Translations under genes and position numbers: made by a program
In this document: one piece after another, positions 41,420 through 53,215 of the stretch
Layout: the number at the start of each line of letters is the position of its first letter
How positions within the stretch are numbered: position 1 is the stretch's first letter
Source of the DNA: Microtetraspora glauca
GTDB lineage: Bacteria; Actinomycetota; Actinomycetes; Streptomycetales; Streptomycetaceae
Assembly (NCBI GenBank): GCA_000721275.1
Contig: JOFO01000009.1
Span: forward strand, 123,318 to 187,317
Reading direction: 5' to 3'
Length of the DNA: 64,000 nucleotides
Notes under the pieces: generated by a model
Database searches by the model: none
Seen by the model: only the letters and a program-made list of their open reading frames with translations
Told to the model about the DNA's origin: nothing

Positions 41420-41547
41420 TGTGACCCGTATCACCGCGCGGTTGTGATCTGCGATTTAGGGACCCACGTCCCACGGGGATAACCTGCGAGACGGACATGC
41501 CGCGTCCACGGACACCGTGTACGCCTCCCTAGTGACAGCGCAGTCAC
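41420..41547 (+). promoter_or_regulatory. sucCD control region with candidate promoter and three dyads
   Basis: The gap 41206-41609 has no gene. Candidate -35 TTAGGG (41456-41461) and -10 TAACCT (41480-41485) are 18 bases apart. The dyad GGGAC-CCAC-GTCCC (41459-41472) lies inside the spacer, a repressor-like position. Upstream TGTGACCCGTATCACC (41420-41435) matches the CRP half-sites except for the last base. Downstream, GTGAC-AGCGCA-GTCAC (41532-41547) is a perfect 5-bp dyad. None has been tested. Confidence 0.45.
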
Positions 41548-41609
41548 GTTGCCCTCCGCGGCACGCCCACGCAGACAACGAACCGCGATCATCTAGAAAA
41601 GGGACGCGC

Positions 41610-42788
41610 GTGGACCTGTTCGAGTACCAGGCGAGGGACCTCTTCGCCAAGCACGGTGTACCGGTGCTGGCCGGTGAAGTCATCGACACGCCTGAGGCGG
41701 CGCGCGAGGCCACCGAGCGTCTTGGCGGCAAGTCGGTCGTCAAGGCCCAGGTGAAGGTCGGCGGCCGCGGCAAGGCCGGCGGCGTCAAGCTCGCCGCCAC
41801 CCCGGACGAGGCCGTCGCCCGCGCGACGGACATCCTGGGCATGGACATCAAGGGCCACACGGTCCACAAGGTGATGATCGCGGAGACCGCTCCGGAGATC
41901 GTCGAGGAGTACTACGTCTCGTACCTCCTCGACCGCACCAACCGCACCTTCCTCGCCATCGCCTCCGTCGCCGGCGGCATGGACATCGAGCAGGTCGCCG
42001 AGGAGACCCCCGAGAAGGTCGCCAAGGTCCCGGTGGACGCCAACAAGGGCGTCGACATCGAGAAGGCCCGCGAGATCGTCGCCGCCGCCCAGTTCCCGGC
42101 CGAGGTCGCGGACAAGGTCGCCGACGTCCTCGTGACCCTGTGGAAGACCTTCGTCGCCGAGGACGCCCTCCTCGTCGAGGTCAACCCGCTCGCGAAGGTC
42201 GCCTCCGGCGAGGTCATCGCCCTCGACGGCAAGGTCTCCCTGGACGCCAACGCCGACTTCCGCCAGCCGGAGCACGAGGCGCTGGAGGACAAGGACGCGG
42301 CCGACCCGCTGGAGGCCGCGGCCAAGGCCAAGGGCCTCAACTACGTGAAGCTCGACGGCTCCGTCGGCATCATCGGCAACGGCGCCGGCCTGGTCATGTC
42401 GACCCTGGACGTCGTCGCGTACGCCGGTGAGAACCACGGCGGCGTGAAGCCGGCCAACTTCCTCGACATCGGCGGCGGCGCCTCCGCCGAGGTCATGGCG
42501 AACGGCCTGGAGATCATCCTCGGCGACAAGGACGTCAAGTCCGTGTTCGTCAACGTCTTCGGCGGCATCACCGCCTGCGACGAGGTCGCCAACGGCATCG
42601 TGCAGGCCCTGGAGCTCCTCGCCTCGAAGGGCGAGGAGGTCACCAAGCCGCTGGTCGTGCGCCTCGACGGCAACAACGCGGAGCTGGGTCGCAAGATCCT
42701 GTCGGACGCCAACCACCCGCTGGTGCAGCGCGTGGACACCATGGACGGCGCGGCCGACAAGGCCGCCGAGCTCGCGGCTGCGAAGTAA
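41610..42788 (+). CDS. sucC: Succinyl-CoA ligase [ADP-forming], beta subunit
   Basis: A 392-residue ATP-grasp subunit of succinyl-CoA synthetase, the TCA-cycle enzyme converting succinyl-CoA to succinate with substrate-level phosphorylation. It opens [19 protein letters not shown] and has [20 protein letters not shown] in the ATP-grasp part, [19 protein letters not shown] for metal binding, and [19 protein letters not shown] at the subunit interface. The GTG at 41610 follows AAAAGGG; the frame extending to 41517 has no homology. sucD follows after 21 bases, so the two are one operon. Confidence 0.97.
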   Translation: MDLFEYQARDLFAKHGVPVLAGEVIDTPEAAREATERLGGKSVVKAQVKVGGRGKAGGVKLAATPDEAVARATDILGMDIKGHTVHKVMIAETAPEIVEEYYVSYLLDRTNRTFLAIASVAGGMDIEQVAEETPEKVAKVPVDANKGVDIEKAREIVAAAQFPAEVADKVADVLVTLWKTFVAEDALLVEVNPLAKVASGEVIALDGKVSLDANADFRQPEHEALEDKDAADPLEAAAKAKGLNYVKLDGSVGIIGNGAGLVMSTLDVVAYAGENHGGVKPANFLDIGGGASAEVMANGLEIILGDKDVKSVFVNVFGGITACDEVANGIVQALELLASKGEEVTKPLVVRLDGNNAELGRKILSDANHPLVQRVDTMDGAADKAAELAAAK

Positions 42789-42809
42789 GGGAAGAGGGAC
42801 AGAACAGCC

Positions 42810-43694
42810 ATGGCTATCTTCCTCAACAAGGACAGCAAGGTCATCGTCCAGGGCATGACCGGTGCCACGGGCATGAAGCACACCAAGCTCATGCTGGGTG
42901 ACGGCACCAACATCGTCGGCGGCGTGAACCCGCGCAAGGCCGGCACCGTCGTCGACTTCGACGGCACCGAGGTCCCCGTCTTCGGCACCGTCGCCGAGGC
43001 CATGGAGAAGACCGGCGCCAACGTCTCGGTCCTCTTCGTGCCGCCGGCCTTCGCCAAGGCCGCCGTGGTCGAGGCCATCGACGCCGAGATCCCGCTCGCC
43101 GTCGTCATCACCGAGGGCATCGCCGTCCACGACTCCGCCGCGTTCTACGCGTACGCCGTGGAGAAGGGCAACAAGACCCGCCTCATCGGCCCGAACTGCC
43201 CCGGCCTCATCACCCCGGGCCAGTCGAACGCCGGCATCATCCCGGGCGACATCACCAAGCCGGGCCGCATCGGCCTGGTCTCGAAGTCCGGCACGCTGAC
43301 GTACCAGATGATGTACGAGCTCCGTGACCTCGGCTTCTCCTCCGCCGTCGGCATCGGTGGCGACCCGGTCATCGGCACCACGCACATCGACGCCCTCGCG
43401 GCGTTCGAGGCGGACCCCGACACCGACCTGATCGTCATGATCGGCGAGATCGGCGGCGACGCCGAGGAGCGCGCGGCCGACTTCATCAAGGCCAACGTCA
43501 CCAAGCCGGTCGTCGGCTACGTCGCGGGCTTCACCGCGCCCGAGGGCAAGACCATGGGCCACGCCGGCGCCATCGTCTCCGGCTCCTCCGGCACCGCCCA
43601 GGCGAAGAAGGAGGCCCTGGAGGCCGCCGGTGTGAAGGTCGGCAAGACCCCCACCGAGACCGCCAAGCTGGCGCGCGCCATCCTCGCGGGCTGA
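42810..43694 (+). CDS. sucD: Succinyl-CoA ligase [ADP-forming], alpha subunit
   Basis: A 294-residue alpha subunit of succinyl-CoA synthetase. The N-terminal CoA-binding Rossmann domain starts [21 protein letters not shown], and [15 protein letters not shown] is the usual signature. The active-site His that carries the phosphoryl group is His251 in [10 protein letters not shown]. It forms a complex with the sucC product. GGGAAGAGGG provides a ribosome binding site about 11 bases before the ATG. A very strong hairpin ends the operon. Confidence 0.97.
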   Translation: MAIFLNKDSKVIVQGMTGATGMKHTKLMLGDGTNIVGGVNPRKAGTVVDFDGTEVPVFGTVAEAMEKTGANVSVLFVPPAFAKAAVVEAIDAEIPLAVVITEGIAVHDSAAFYAYAVEKGNKTRLIGPNCPGLITPGQSNAGIIPGDITKPGRIGLVSKSGTLTYQMMYELRDLGFSSAVGIGGDPVIGTTHIDALAAFEADPDTDLIVMIGEIGGDAEERAADFIKANVTKPVVGYVAGFTAPEGKTMGHAGAIVSGSSGTAQAKKEALEAAGVKVGKTPTETAKLARAILAG

Positions 43695-43715
43695 CGCACC
43701 ACGGCGAGACCGTAA

Positions 43716-43768
43716 GCGAGTGGGCCCCGCCCCTCCCGGGAGACCGGGCGGGGGCGGGGCCCACTCGC
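43716..43768. terminator. Bidirectional terminator after sucCD
   Basis: An 18-bp perfect stem (43716-43733 with 43751-43768) encloses a partly self-pairing loop. It separates sucD from the convergent regulator gene. Confidence 0.9.
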
Positions 43769-43775
43769 GTGCCGG

Positions 43776-45074
43776 CTACCCCGTGAAGGGCACCAGCCGC
43801 TCCGGGCCCGGGTTCGGCTCGGACCGCAGCCTGTCGCGCAGCTCCACGTCCTCCTCGCCGAGCTTCTGCGGGCCGCCGCGCACCGGGACGCCGTTCACGA
43901 CCTGCCCGGGCGCGATGTCCGGGATGTAGCGGGTGGGCGCGGTCACCGCCGTCAGGGCCGTCACACCGATGAGGGCCGCCGTCACGCCGGCCACCGTCCG
44001 CGTCATCCGCCGGGCCCGCCGCTCGCTGCCGCCGCGGACCGCCCGCGCCTCCGGCAGCGTCGCCGTCGGCGCCTCCGCGACCAGCGTGGCGAGGCGCCGC
44101 TGCAGCGCGTCCGGGTCGGCCAGCTCCGGCACCGCCCGGCCGAGGGTCGCGTGCGCGTACAGCAGGCGGTTCGCGGCGGCCGGGGTGCTCGCCTCCGTCT
44201 CCGCCGCCGTCTCGGGCAGGTCGAGCCCGAGCCCGTCGTAGAGCAGCACGGTCCGGCGGTACGGCGCCGGCAGGTCCAGCAGCGCGCCCAGCAGCGCCCG
44301 CCGCCCGGCCTCGGTGGGCGGGGCGTCGGGGTGCTTGTGGGTGCGGCGCAGCCGGTGCCAGGGCGAGAGGGCGTACTCGTACGCCGCCGCCCGCACCCAC
44401 CCGACCGGGTCGGCGTCCACGGCCACCTCGGGCCAGTGCTCCCAGGCGTGCCGGAAGGCGTGCTCGACGGCCTCCCGGGCGAGCAGGCGGCGCCCGGTCA
44501 GCAGGAACGTCTGGTGGGCGAGCCCCGGGGCCGCGTACCCGTACAGCGCGTCGAACGCCTGCTCGGGCGTGAGCGCCGCCGGCTCCGGCGCCCGCTCCCG
44601 TGCGCGCTCCGGCTCCTGCACCGGCGCGGGCTCCTGCTCCGGTGCGAGCTCCCGGCCTCGCGCCGACCGCTCCGGCGCGCGTTCCGCCGGCGGTTCCGGT
44701 TTCAGGCGCTCCTCCGGGGCGCGCCGCGTGGGCGCCGAAGCGGCGGCGGGTGCGGGGGAGGGGGCGCGGGGCGGCTTGGCGGCGCGTTTCGCGGCGGCCC
44801 TCGGCCGGACGTTGCCGGCCGGCGGCGGGGTCGGGCCGCGGTCCGCCGGCGCCCCGGTGAGCAGCTTCAGGTACGCCTCGCGCTTGCGGCCCCGGGGGGA
44901 CGAGCGGCCGGTCTCCCACGCCTTGACCGTGGCCTTCGTGACGCCCATGGCCTCGGCGACCTGTGCCTCGCTCAGGGCGAGCGCCTCGCGCAGCCGGCGC
45001 CGCTCCTTCGGTGCCGGCAGCGCGGCGGCGGTGGAGGGGGGCGCGGTGTCGCCGCCCCGGCTCGTCTGGCTCAT
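43776..45074 (-). CDS. XRE-type helix-turn-helix fused to a sigma-factor-like domain and a membrane anchor
   Basis: A 432-residue mosaic protein. Residues about 20-70 form an XRE helix-turn-helix ([21 protein letters not shown]). A Pro/Ala/Glu-rich linker follows, then a region (about 165-330) laid out like ECF sigma region 2 ([33 protein letters not shown]) and region 4 ([19 protein letters not shown]). A single membrane helix ([18 protein letters not shown]) and a short extracytoplasmic tail end the protein. Key promoter-contact residues cannot be confirmed, so whether it is a sigma factor, anti-sigma or other regulator is open. ATG 45074 follows GGGAGG. An AT-rich stretch (45110-45135, including GTATATTGA) supplies its promoter, divergent from the DUF6350 gene. 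Confidence 0.75.
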   Translation of the reverse strand: MSQTSRGGDTAPPSTAAALPAPKERRRLREALALSEAQVAEAMGVTKATVKAWETGRSSPRGRKREAYLKLLTGAPADRGPTPPPAGNVRPRAAAKRAAKPPRAPSPAPAAASAPTRRAPEERLKPEPPAERAPERSARGRELAPEQEPAPVQEPERARERAPEPAALTPEQAFDALYGYAAPGLAHQTFLLTGRRLLAREAVEHAFRHAWEHWPEVAVDADPVGWVRAAAYEYALSPWHRLRRTHKHPDAPPTEAGRRALLGALLDLPAPYRRTVLLYDGLGLDLPETAAETEASTPAAANRLLYAHATLGRAVPELADPDALQRRLATLVAEAPTATLPEARAVRGGSERRARRMTRTVAGVTAALIGVTALTAVTAPTRYIPDIAPGQVVNGVPVRGGPQKLGEEDVELRDRLRSEPNPGPERLVPFTG

Positions 45075-45193
45075 CGACGTCGACCTCCCGCGGAGCACCT
45101 CTGGGCGGAAAAGTACATAAACGTATATTGAGCGACACAACGGAGGTTTGCCTGTTACGCCGCGAAAGCGCGTGTCGTTGGCAGCATGGCCCC

Positions 45194-46753
45194 GTGACCC
45201 AGCTGACCGAGCACTCCCTGGTCCAGGGCGGGCGTTCCGCCGCCTTCGCCACCGCCTGCGTGCGCGGCGGGGTCGCCGCCGGGCTGGGCCTGGGCGCGCT
45301 CGCGGTCCTGGTGATCGTCGCCTGGATCGGCTCGCCGTTCGCCGACAGCGGCGCGGGCGGCGCCCTGCACCTCGCCGCCGGACTGTGGCTGCTCGCCCAC
45401 GGCGTGGACCTGGTGCGCACCGACACCCTCAGCGGGGTGCCCGCGCCGCTCGGGATCGTGCCGCTGCTGACCGCCGTGCTGCCGGTCTGGCTGGTCTTCC
45501 GGACCGCCCGGTCCACGCTCGATCCGGCCGACGCGACCCGCCCGCGGCCCTCGCCGGCGGGCGCGCTCGGCGCGGTCTCCGGCGGATACCTGCTGGTCGC
45601 GGCCGTGATCGTGGTCTTCAGCGCGAGCGGCCCGCTGCCCGCCGACCTGGTCACCGCCGGGCTGTGGCTGCCGGGCGTGGTGCTGGGCGCGGCGGGCGCC
45701 GGGGTCTGGACCGCGCTGGGCCGGCCGCTGCCGGGCCGGGAGGAGACGGCGGCGGCGCTGCGCGGCGCGGCCACGGGACTGGTGACGCTGCTGGCCGGCG
45801 GGGCGGTGCTCGCGGGGACCGCGCTGGTCTGGCGCGCGGGCGCGGCCCGGGCGTCGTACGAGGGCCTTGCGGGGGAGTGGTCCGGGCGGGTGATGCTGGC
45901 GCTGCTCGTCGTCACCCTGCTGCCGAACGCGGCGGTCTGGGCGGCGGCGTACGGCCTGGGCCCGGGGCTCGTTCTCGGCACGGGCGCGCTGGCGACGCCG
46001 CTGGGGCTGGCCGGCGACCCGGCCGTGCCGCCGTTCCCGCTGCTCGCGGCGCTGCCGCCGGAGGGGCGCGGCGGCTGGCCGCAGTGGGCCGCGGCGGCCG
46101 TGCCGCTGGTCGCGGCGGTGGCGCTGGGCCGTTCGGTGGGCCGGGCGGCCGGCACCGGCCGGGCCCGGGAGACGGCGCTGGCGGCGCTGGGCGCGGCCTG
46201 GGTCTCCGGGGCGGCGGTCGCGGTGCTGGCGGGCGCGGCCGGCGGCCCGCTCGGCTCGGGCCGGCTGCTGGCCTTCGGGCCGGTGGCGTGGCAGGCGGGC
46301 GCGGCGGCGGTGCTGTGGGGGGTGGCCGTGGGCCTGCCGACGGCGCTGGCGGTACGGGCCTGGCGCCGCCGGGAGCCCCGGGTGCGGACGCCGAAGGCCC
46401 CGAGGCCCCCGAAGCCGCCGAAGCGGCCGGGGAAGCCGGAGCCGGTGCTCGCGGCGGCCGGAGCCGCCTCGGGCTCCCGGGAGCGGCAGGGCCGCCATAC
46501 GGGCCCCGACCTGTCCCTGGACGACGAGGGCTACGAGCCGTACGACTACCTCCCGGCCGCCTGGGAGACCCCGGCCCCGCCCGCCCCGGACGCGCGACCG
46601 CCCCGGCCGTCGGCGACGACCGGGGCGGAAGGCCCGGCGGGGGAGGCCCCGACGGGCGAAGACGCACCGCACGAGGGCGCACCGGACGCAGGCGCCCCGC
46701 ACGAGGGCCCGGCGGCCGGCAGCCCCGCGGCCGACGGCCCCGCGTCCGTCTAG
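45194..46753 (+). CDS. DUF6350 family polytopic membrane protein
   Basis: A 519-residue membrane protein with about nine or ten hydrophobic helices in the first 390 residues and an acidic Pro-rich cytoplasmic tail (ending [11 protein letters not shown]). The segments [20 protein letters not shown] and [13 protein letters not shown] match what I recall of the actinobacterial DUF6350 family, found immediately upstream of purN and sometimes labelled cell division protein PerM. Function is unknown. The GTG at 45194 lacks a clear ribosome binding site. Its TAG stop shares bases with the TAG of the convergent gene (CTAG at 46750-46753), so no terminator fits between them. Confidence 0.8.
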   Translation: MTQLTEHSLVQGGRSAAFATACVRGGVAAGLGLGALAVLVIVAWIGSPFADSGAGGALHLAAGLWLLAHGVDLVRTDTLSGVPAPLGIVPLLTAVLPVWLVFRTARSTLDPADATRPRPSPAGALGAVSGGYLLVAAVIVVFSASGPLPADLVTAGLWLPGVVLGAAGAGVWTALGRPLPGREETAAALRGAATGLVTLLAGGAVLAGTALVWRAGAARASYEGLAGEWSGRVMLALLVVTLLPNAAVWAAAYGLGPGLVLGTGALATPLGLAGDPAVPPFPLLAALPPEGRGGWPQWAAAAVPLVAAVALGRSVGRAAGTGRARETALAALGAAWVSGAAVAVLAGAAGGPLGSGRLLAFGPVAWQAGAAAVLWGVAVGLPTALAVRAWRRREPRVRTPKAPRPPKPPKRPGKPEPVLAAAGAASGSRERQGRHTGPDLSLDDEGYEPYDYLPAAWETPAPPAPDARPPRPSATTGAEGPAGEAPTGEDAPHEGAPDAGAPHEGPAAGSPAADGPASV

Positions 46754-47484
46754 TCGCGGACCCCGAAGCCGTCCCGCAGCGGCTTGGGCAGCAGGTCGTT
46801 GCAGGCCATCGCCCCCGCGTGGGTGAGGGCGTCGTCCCGGCACTCGTAGAAGTCCTTGTAGACCAGCTGCATCGTGAAGCCGACGGCCACGATCGCCAGG
46901 GCCACCGCCGAGGCCACCAGGCCGCTGATCGCCGCCGTCCGCATCGAGCGGGCCGGGCTCGGGGCGGCCGGCGCCGTGGACGGGCGTCCCGAGGGCTGGG
47001 ACGCGGGCTGTGATTCCGGCGACACCTCGGCCGCCCGCTTCGGCTTGGCCCGCAGCGCGCTGATCCCCCAGTACAGCGAGAGGGCGCCGAGCAGCAGTGC
47101 CAGCTCGGGGATGTCGAAGATCGCGAAGAAGAAGGCCCACATGCCGCCGAGGACCGCGTACCGGGCGCGCCGCTGGGCCGGGTCCGTCGGGTCCCAGCGC
47201 AGCCCGGGCCGCTCCGGCCCCGACCCGCCGGTCCCGCCGCCCTGGCCTCCCTGGCGCTCCGGGCCGCGCCCGAAGCCGTCCGACGAACGGCCCGGCTGGC
47301 GCGGGCTCCAGCGCCCGTCGGGCGAGCCCGTCACGGGCGACGACGACGGTTCGGCCCGGTCGCCGTCCTGGCCCTCCCGGCCGTCCGACCCCTCCGGCAG
47401 ACGCGGCTGCCACGGCTGGTCGGGCTTGCCCTCGGGCGGCGGGGCGAACGGGTTGTTGTCGTTCGTGGACTGGCGATCCGGCAT
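46750..47484 (-). CDS. Membrane protein of unknown function
   Basis: A 244-residue protein I do not recognise. Residues 1-110 are a disordered Pro/Gly/Gln/Asp-rich cytoplasmic tail beginning [19 protein letters not shown]. Two hydrophobic stretches follow ([29 protein letters not shown], probably a hairpin, and [20 protein letters not shown]), and the C-terminus has two Cys ([16 protein letters not shown]) that could pair outside the cell. The ATG at 47482-47484 was preferred; GAGGGAAG lies about 12 bases upstream. It is divergent from purN and its stop codon overlaps that of the DUF6350 gene. Confidence 0.78.
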   Translation of the reverse strand: MPDRQSTNDNNPFAPPPEGKPDQPWQPRLPEGSDGREGQDGDRAEPSSSPVTGSPDGRWSPRQPGRSSDGFGRGPERQGGQGGGTGGSGPERPGLRWDPTDPAQRRARYAVLGGMWAFFFAIFDIPELALLLGALSLYWGISALRAKPKRAAEVSPESQPASQPSGRPSTAPAAPSPARSMRTAAISGLVASAVALAIVAVGFTMQLVYKDFYECRDDALTHAGAMACNDLLPKPLRDGFGVRD

Positions 47485-47610
47485 CTGCTGGACGTCTTCC
47501 CTCTGTCGTCGTGACCGTCGTCGCACCGGGTGGCACACCGGCGTCGGACCCTGACGCTACCGCCCTGCCCCGCCCCCGTCCCGTGGGGGCCGCCAGGAGT
47601 GCCGGTATCG

Positions 47611-47638
47611 TTGCTGACGGTCGAGCCATTCGTAGGGT
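47611..47638 (+). promoter_or_regulatory. Candidate purNH promoter
   Basis: TTGCTG (47611-47616) and TAGGGT (47633-47638) are 16 bases apart. CGTAGG recurs about 40 bases downstream, near 47669. The predicted start is about 58 bases before purN. No known purine riboswitch fold is evident. Confidence 0.5.
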
Positions 47639-47702
47639 TCCCCGTATCGACGGGCACGATTCGTTCGTAGGACCGCACAATAACCACGGAAAGAGTGACC
47701 CA

Positions 47703-48312
47703 GTGGCTGCCGCCCGCCTTGTCGTTCTGGTCTCCGGGTCGGGTACCAACCTCCAGGCCCTGCTCGACGGCATCGCCGCCGACCCCGAGGGCTTCGGCGC
47801 GGAGATCGTCGCCGTCGGCGCCGACCGCGGCGCCATCGTGGGCCTGGAGCGGGCCGAACGCGCCGGGATCCCCACCTTCGTGTGCCGGGTGAAGGGCCAC
47901 GCCAGCCGTGAGGAATGGGACCGCGCCCTGACCGAGGCCACCGCCGCGTACGCGCCGGACCTCGTCGTCTCGGCCGGCTTCATGAAGATCCTCGGCAAGG
48001 AGTTCCTCGCCCGGTTCGGCGGCCGGGTCGTCAACACCCACCCGGCGCTCCTCCCCAGTTTTCCCGGTGCCCACGGTGTGCGTGACGCGCTCGCCCACGG
48101 CGTGAAGGTCACCGGGTGCACCGTCCACTTCGTCGACGACGGCGTCGACACCGGCCCGATCATCGCCCAGGGCGTGGTCGAGGTGCGGGAGTCGGACGAT
48201 GAAGCCGCTCTGCACGAGCGCATCAAGGAAGTCGAGCGCTCGCTGCTCGTCGACGTCGTGGGGCGCCTCGCCCGGCACGGCTACCGCATTGAGGGACGAA
48301 AGGTTCAGATCG

Positions 48313-48332
<20 letters not shown>
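47703..48332 (+). CDS. purN: Phosphoribosylglycinamide formyltransferase
   Basis: A 209-residue GAR transformylase that adds a formyl group from 10-formyl-THF to GAR in de novo purine synthesis. [20 protein letters not shown] starts the substrate-binding fold. The catalytic region has [18 protein letters not shown] (Asn/His) and the Asp in [14 protein letters not shown]. The GTG at 47703 follows GGAAAGAGTG. The purH start lies inside the last 20 bases of this gene, so the two are translationally coupled. The C1 donor is produced through folD, encoded a few kilobases downstream. Confidence 0.96.
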
Positions 48333-49872
<1,540 letters not shown>

Positions 49873-49880
49873 CCGGCACG

Positions 49881-49920
49881 CGCCCGTGGGGCCCTCCTCG
49901 TCAGGAGGGCCCCACGGGCG
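49881..49920 (+). terminator. purNH operon terminator
   Basis: A perfect 18-bp stem (49881-49898 with 49903-49920) with loop CGTC begins nine bases after the purH stop codon. Confidence 0.9.
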
Positions 49921-49968
49921 TCTCTGGTCTAATGGACGGGCCCTGGCCCGGCCGGCAGTAGTGGAGAC

Positions 49969-51411
49969 GTGGTGTTGGACGTACTGAGACGACCGTCGGC
50001 GGACCCCGCCGGTGAACGGCCCGCCGAGGACCCCGCCGCCGCGCCCGTCCCGTACCTCCCGTACGTCCTGATCGCGGTCGTCCTCACCGGTCTGTACTTC
50101 CTCTACTCCTGGGTGCAGTACGACCACTTCCGCACCCCCTCCTGGGACCTCGGCATCTTCGGGCAGGCCGTCCGCTCCTACGCCGAGTTCCGGCTCCCGG
50201 TCTCCGACATCAAGGGCCCCGGCTTCCCCATACTCGGCGACCACTTCAGCCCGGTGACGGCGCTCCTCGCCCCGCTCTACTGGATCTGGCCCTCGCCGGT
50301 CTGCCTGCTCTTCGCGCAGGCCGCGCTCTTCGCCGGCTCCGCCGTGATCGTCGGCCGCACCGCCCAGCAGATCCTCGGCAGCCGGGCCGCGGGCCTCGCG
50401 CTCACGGTCGCGTACGGGCTCTCCTGGGGCCTCCAGGAGGCCGTGAAGTCCGACTTCCACGAGATCGCCTTCGCCGTCCCGCTGCTCGCCCTCACCTGCC
50501 GGGCCCTCCTCCTCGGCCGCTGGACCGCCGCCGTCGCCTGGTCGGCGCCGCTCGTCCTCGTCAAGGAGGACATGGGGCTCACCGTCGCCATGGTCGGCGT
50601 CGTCCTCGCCCTCAAGGGCCAGAAGAAGCTCGGCGCCGCCCTCGCGGGCTTCGGCGTCGCCTTCTTCGCCCTCACCGTCCTCGTCCTCATCCCCGCCGCC
50701 AGCAAGCTCGGCCAGTACGACTACTGGGCCAAGATCGAGAAGACCGGCGCCGGCGCCGAGACCTCCCTCGGCCAGATCGCCGTCTCCGCGGTCACCTCCG
50801 GCGAGCGCTGGGAGATGGTCCTGTACCTGCTCGCCATCACCGGCTTCCTGGCGCTGCGCTCCCCGCTGGTCCTGCTCGTCCTGCCCACCCTCGGCTGGCG
50901 CTTCGTCTCCCAGGACGCCAACCACTGGGGCATGCACTGGCACTACAGCGCCGTCCTGATGCCGGTCGTCTTCCTGGCCCTGGCCGACGCCGTCCGCGCG
51001 GTCCGCACCTCGCCGCGCGCCTGGCTCGCCGCGTACGGGAAGGTCGCCGTCGCCGCCGCCACGGCCGTCGCGCTCACCCTGGCCGCGAACCTGCCGCTGC
51101 GCGACCTGCTGAAGCCGGAGACGTACGCCGCCGACGCCCGCGCCGAGCAGGCGCGCGCCGCCGTCGCCGCGGTCCCCGAGGGCGCCAGCGTGGAGGCCGA
51201 CGTGCCGCTCCTCGCCCACCTCACCGCGGACCACACGGTCTACTGGGTCGGCACCTCGAAGGGCGCCACCCCCGACTACCTCGCGCTCGACCTGCGCGGC
51301 TGGTCGGGCCAGACGCAGGACCCGGCCGTGACGGCTTCGCAGTTGCATCCGGAGGCGGCGTACGAGGTCGTCCACCGCTCCGAGGGCTTCGCGGTGCTGA
51401 AGCGGAGGTAG
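49969..51411 (+). CDS. DUF2079 family polytopic membrane protein
   Basis: A 480-residue membrane protein of the DUF2079 family, distantly related to GT-C-type membrane glycosyltransferases. After a short cytoplasmic N-terminus and the first helix (YLPYVLIAVVLTGLYFLYSW) comes WDLGIFGQAVRSYAEF, the family hallmark with an acidic residue in the first large extracellular loop, then GDHFSPVTALLAPLYWIWPSP. About nine further helices follow, and a soluble C-terminal part (from about 380) ends the protein. Substrate and lipid donor are unknown. GTG 49969 or the adjacent GTG 49972 could start; GGAG lies just upstream. Monocistronic, with a strong terminator. Confidence 0.87.
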   Translation: MVLDVLRRPSADPAGERPAEDPAAAPVPYLPYVLIAVVLTGLYFLYSWVQYDHFRTPSWDLGIFGQAVRSYAEFRLPVSDIKGPGFPILGDHFSPVTALLAPLYWIWPSPVCLLFAQAALFAGSAVIVGRTAQQILGSRAAGLALTVAYGLSWGLQEAVKSDFHEIAFAVPLLALTCRALLLGRWTAAVAWSAPLVLVKEDMGLTVAMVGVVLALKGQKKLGAALAGFGVAFFALTVLVLIPAASKLGQYDYWAKIEKTGAGAETSLGQIAVSAVTSGERWEMVLYLLAITGFLALRSPLVLLVLPTLGWRFVSQDANHWGMHWHYSAVLMPVVFLALADAVRAVRTSPRAWLAAYGKVAVAAATAVALTLAANLPLRDLLKPETYAADARAEQARAAVAAVPEGASVEADVPLLAHLTADHTVYWVGTSKGATPDYLALDLRGWSGQTQDPAVTASQLHPEAAYEVVHRSEGFAVLKRR

Positions 51412-51430
51412 CCGCAGCGGAAGCGGCGGA

Positions 51431-51476
51431 CACGCCGAAGGGCCCGGTTCCAGGCGGAACCGGGCCCTTCGGCGTG
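51431..51476. terminator. Bidirectional terminator
   Basis: A perfect 21-bp stem (51431-51451 with 51456-51476) closes on the loop AGGC between convergent genes. Confidence 0.92.
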
Positions 51477-51484
51477 CGGACGGC

Positions 51485-52060
51485 TCAGAAGCGCGGGCGC
51501 TTGAACCAGGCGGCGGCGTCGGCCTTCGCGAAGAAGACGATGATCAGCACGCCGAGCGCCAGGGCGGCCACGGAGGCGTTCTGGCCCTGGGCCACGTTCG
51601 CCACACCGCCCAAGGTGACCAGCGAGCCGTAGACGATGGCGGAGATCCGGATGCCGTTGCCGCCGTTGGCGACCTTGGCGGCGATGACGACGCCCCAGAT
51701 GCCGAGCGCGATCGCGAACACGGCGAGGCCGAGGACCACACCGGTCACGGCGTCGGACGAGGAGGAGCTGCTGTTCGCGTAGGTGCCCGCCAGGGCGGCG
51801 ACCGCGATGCCGCCGAGGATCTGGAGGATCGCGATGATCCAGACCAGCACCCGGGCCGTCTTGACGGTGCCGGGCATGACGGCCATGCCGGGCGCGCCGT
51901 ACGGGGCGCCCGGGTAGGGGCCGTACGGGGAGGCGGGCGGGGCGGCCGGGTAGCCGTAGGCGCCCTGCTGCGGGACGCCCTGCGGGGCCTGCGGGTAGCC
52001 GTAGCCCGGCTGACCCTGCGGGGGCTGGCCGTAGGGGTTGTTCGGTTCGCCGAAGCTCAT
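51485..52060 (-). CDS. Pro/Gln/Tyr-rich N-terminus membrane protein
   Basis: A 191-residue protein of unknown function. Residues 1-60 are a Gly/Pro/Gln/Tyr-rich tail (NNPYGQPPQGQPGYGYPQAP), followed by about four membrane helices (VLVWIIAILQILGGIAVAAL, VTGVVLGLAVFAIALGIWGV, AIVYGSLVTLGGVANV, VAALALGVLIIVFFA) and a short basic end. A Ser run (NSSSSSSD) lies in the first loop. The ATG at 52058-52060 is preceded by GGAGGAACCCCG. It is divergent from folD. The design recalls the protein at 186-815, but I see no clear homology between the membrane parts. Confidence 0.85.
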   Translation of the reverse strand: MSFGEPNNPYGQPPQGQPGYGYPQAPQGVPQQGAYGYPAAPPASPYGPYPGAPYGAPGMAVMPGTVKTARVLVWIIAILQILGGIAVAALAGTYANSSSSSSDAVTGVVLGLAVFAIALGIWGVVIAAKVANGGNGIRISAIVYGSLVTLGGVANVAQGQNASVAALALGVLIIVFFAKADAAAWFKRPRF

Positions 52061-52353
52061 CGGGGTTCCTCCGTGAAGGTCTCGTGCGGGGACGGACGCG
52101 GCCCGCGAGGAGGGACTTTCCCGGTGTGTGAGCGGATTCCCCCCGGCACTTTCCGCGGCACTGGCTGGTTATCGTCGTCGCAGCCGCGAGGTGTTGTCCA
52201 GTCGGTACGGGCCGGAGTTGTGCACGTGCAATCCTCCGCGCCCGCCCCGCTCCGCCGCGCGGGGCGCCGCCGGACCCCCGGGCCGCGCCCCGGGCGGGAG
52301 CCGGGACGGCGGCGAATTGGAATCAGGCGGGGGTCATCCGGGAGGATGTCCCC

Positions 52354-53214
52354 ATGAGCGCCCAGATTCTCGATGGCAAGGCCACCGCGGCCGCGATCAA
52401 GTCCGACCTGACCGTCCGTGTGGCGGCCCTCAAGGAGCAGGGCGTCACGCCCGGACTCGGCACCGTCCTGGTCGGCGACGACCCGGCCAGCCAGAAGTAC
52501 GTGGCGGGCAAGCACCGCGACTGCGCGCAGGTCGGCATCGCGTCCATCCAGCGCGAACTCCCCGCGACCGCCACGCAGGAGGAGATCGAGGCGGTCGTCC
52601 GGGAGCTCAACGAGGACCCGGCGTGCACCGGTTACATCGTCCAGCTGCCGCTGCCGAAGGGCATCGACGAGAACCGGATCCTGGAGCTCATGGACCCGGC
52701 GAAGGACGCCGACGGCCTGCACCCGACCAACCTCGGCCGGCTCGTCCTCAACGAGCCCGCCCCGCTGCCCTGCACGCCGAACGGCATCGTCACCCTGCTC
52801 CGCGCCCACGGCGTGGAGATCAACGGCGCCGAGGTCGTCGTCGTCGGCCGCGGCGTCACCATCGGGCGCCCGATGCCGCTCATCCTGACCCGCCGCTCCG
52901 AGAACGCCACCGTGACGCAGTGCCACACCGGCACCCGCGACCTCTCGGCGCACCTGCGGAACGCCGACATCATCGTGGCCGCCGCCGGCGTGCCGCACCT
53001 GATCAAGCCGCAGGACGTGAAGCCCGGCGCGGCCGTCCTCGACGTCGGCGTCTCCCGCAACGCCGAGGGCAAGATCATGGGCGACGTGCACCCCGACGTC
53101 GCCGAGGTGGCCGGCTGGATCTCCCCGAACCCCGGCGGCGTGGGCCCGATGACCCGCGCGCAGCTGCTCGTCAACGTCGTCGAGGCCGCGGAGCGCGCGG
53201 CCGCGGCCCACTGA
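52354..53214 (+). CDS. folD: Bifunctional methylenetetrahydrofolate dehydrogenase / methenyltetrahydrofolate cyclohydrolase
   Basis: A 286-residue enzyme interconverting 5,10-methylene-THF and 10-formyl-THF, supplying formyl groups to PurN and PurH. The catalytic Lys53 lies in [38 protein letters not shown] and [17 protein letters not shown] mark the substrate- and NADP-binding parts, and [13 protein letters not shown] is the C-terminal signature. The family Ser of GRSxxVGxP is Gly here (GRGVTIGRP), a common actinobacterial variant as I recall. GGGAGGATG precedes the ATG. DUF3017 follows one base after the stop. Confidence 0.96.
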   Translation: MSAQILDGKATAAAIKSDLTVRVAALKEQGVTPGLGTVLVGDDPASQKYVAGKHRDCAQVGIASIQRELPATATQEEIEAVVRELNEDPACTGYIVQLPLPKGIDENRILELMDPAKDADGLHPTNLGRLVLNEPAPLPCTPNGIVTLLRAHGVEINGAEVVVVGRGVTIGRPMPLILTRRSENATVTQCHTGTRDLSAHLRNADIIVAAAGVPHLIKPQDVKPGAAVLDVGVSRNAEGKIMGDVHPDVAEVAGWISPNPGGVGPMTRAQLLVNVVEAAERAAAAH

Positions 53215-53215
53215 C

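Noticed and set aside
52061..52353. Tetrahydrofolate or other riboswitch before folD
   Set aside because: The 290-base region was scanned by eye; no conserved folate-riboswitch core was recognised, and the region also has to hold the divergent promoter of the membrane protein gene.
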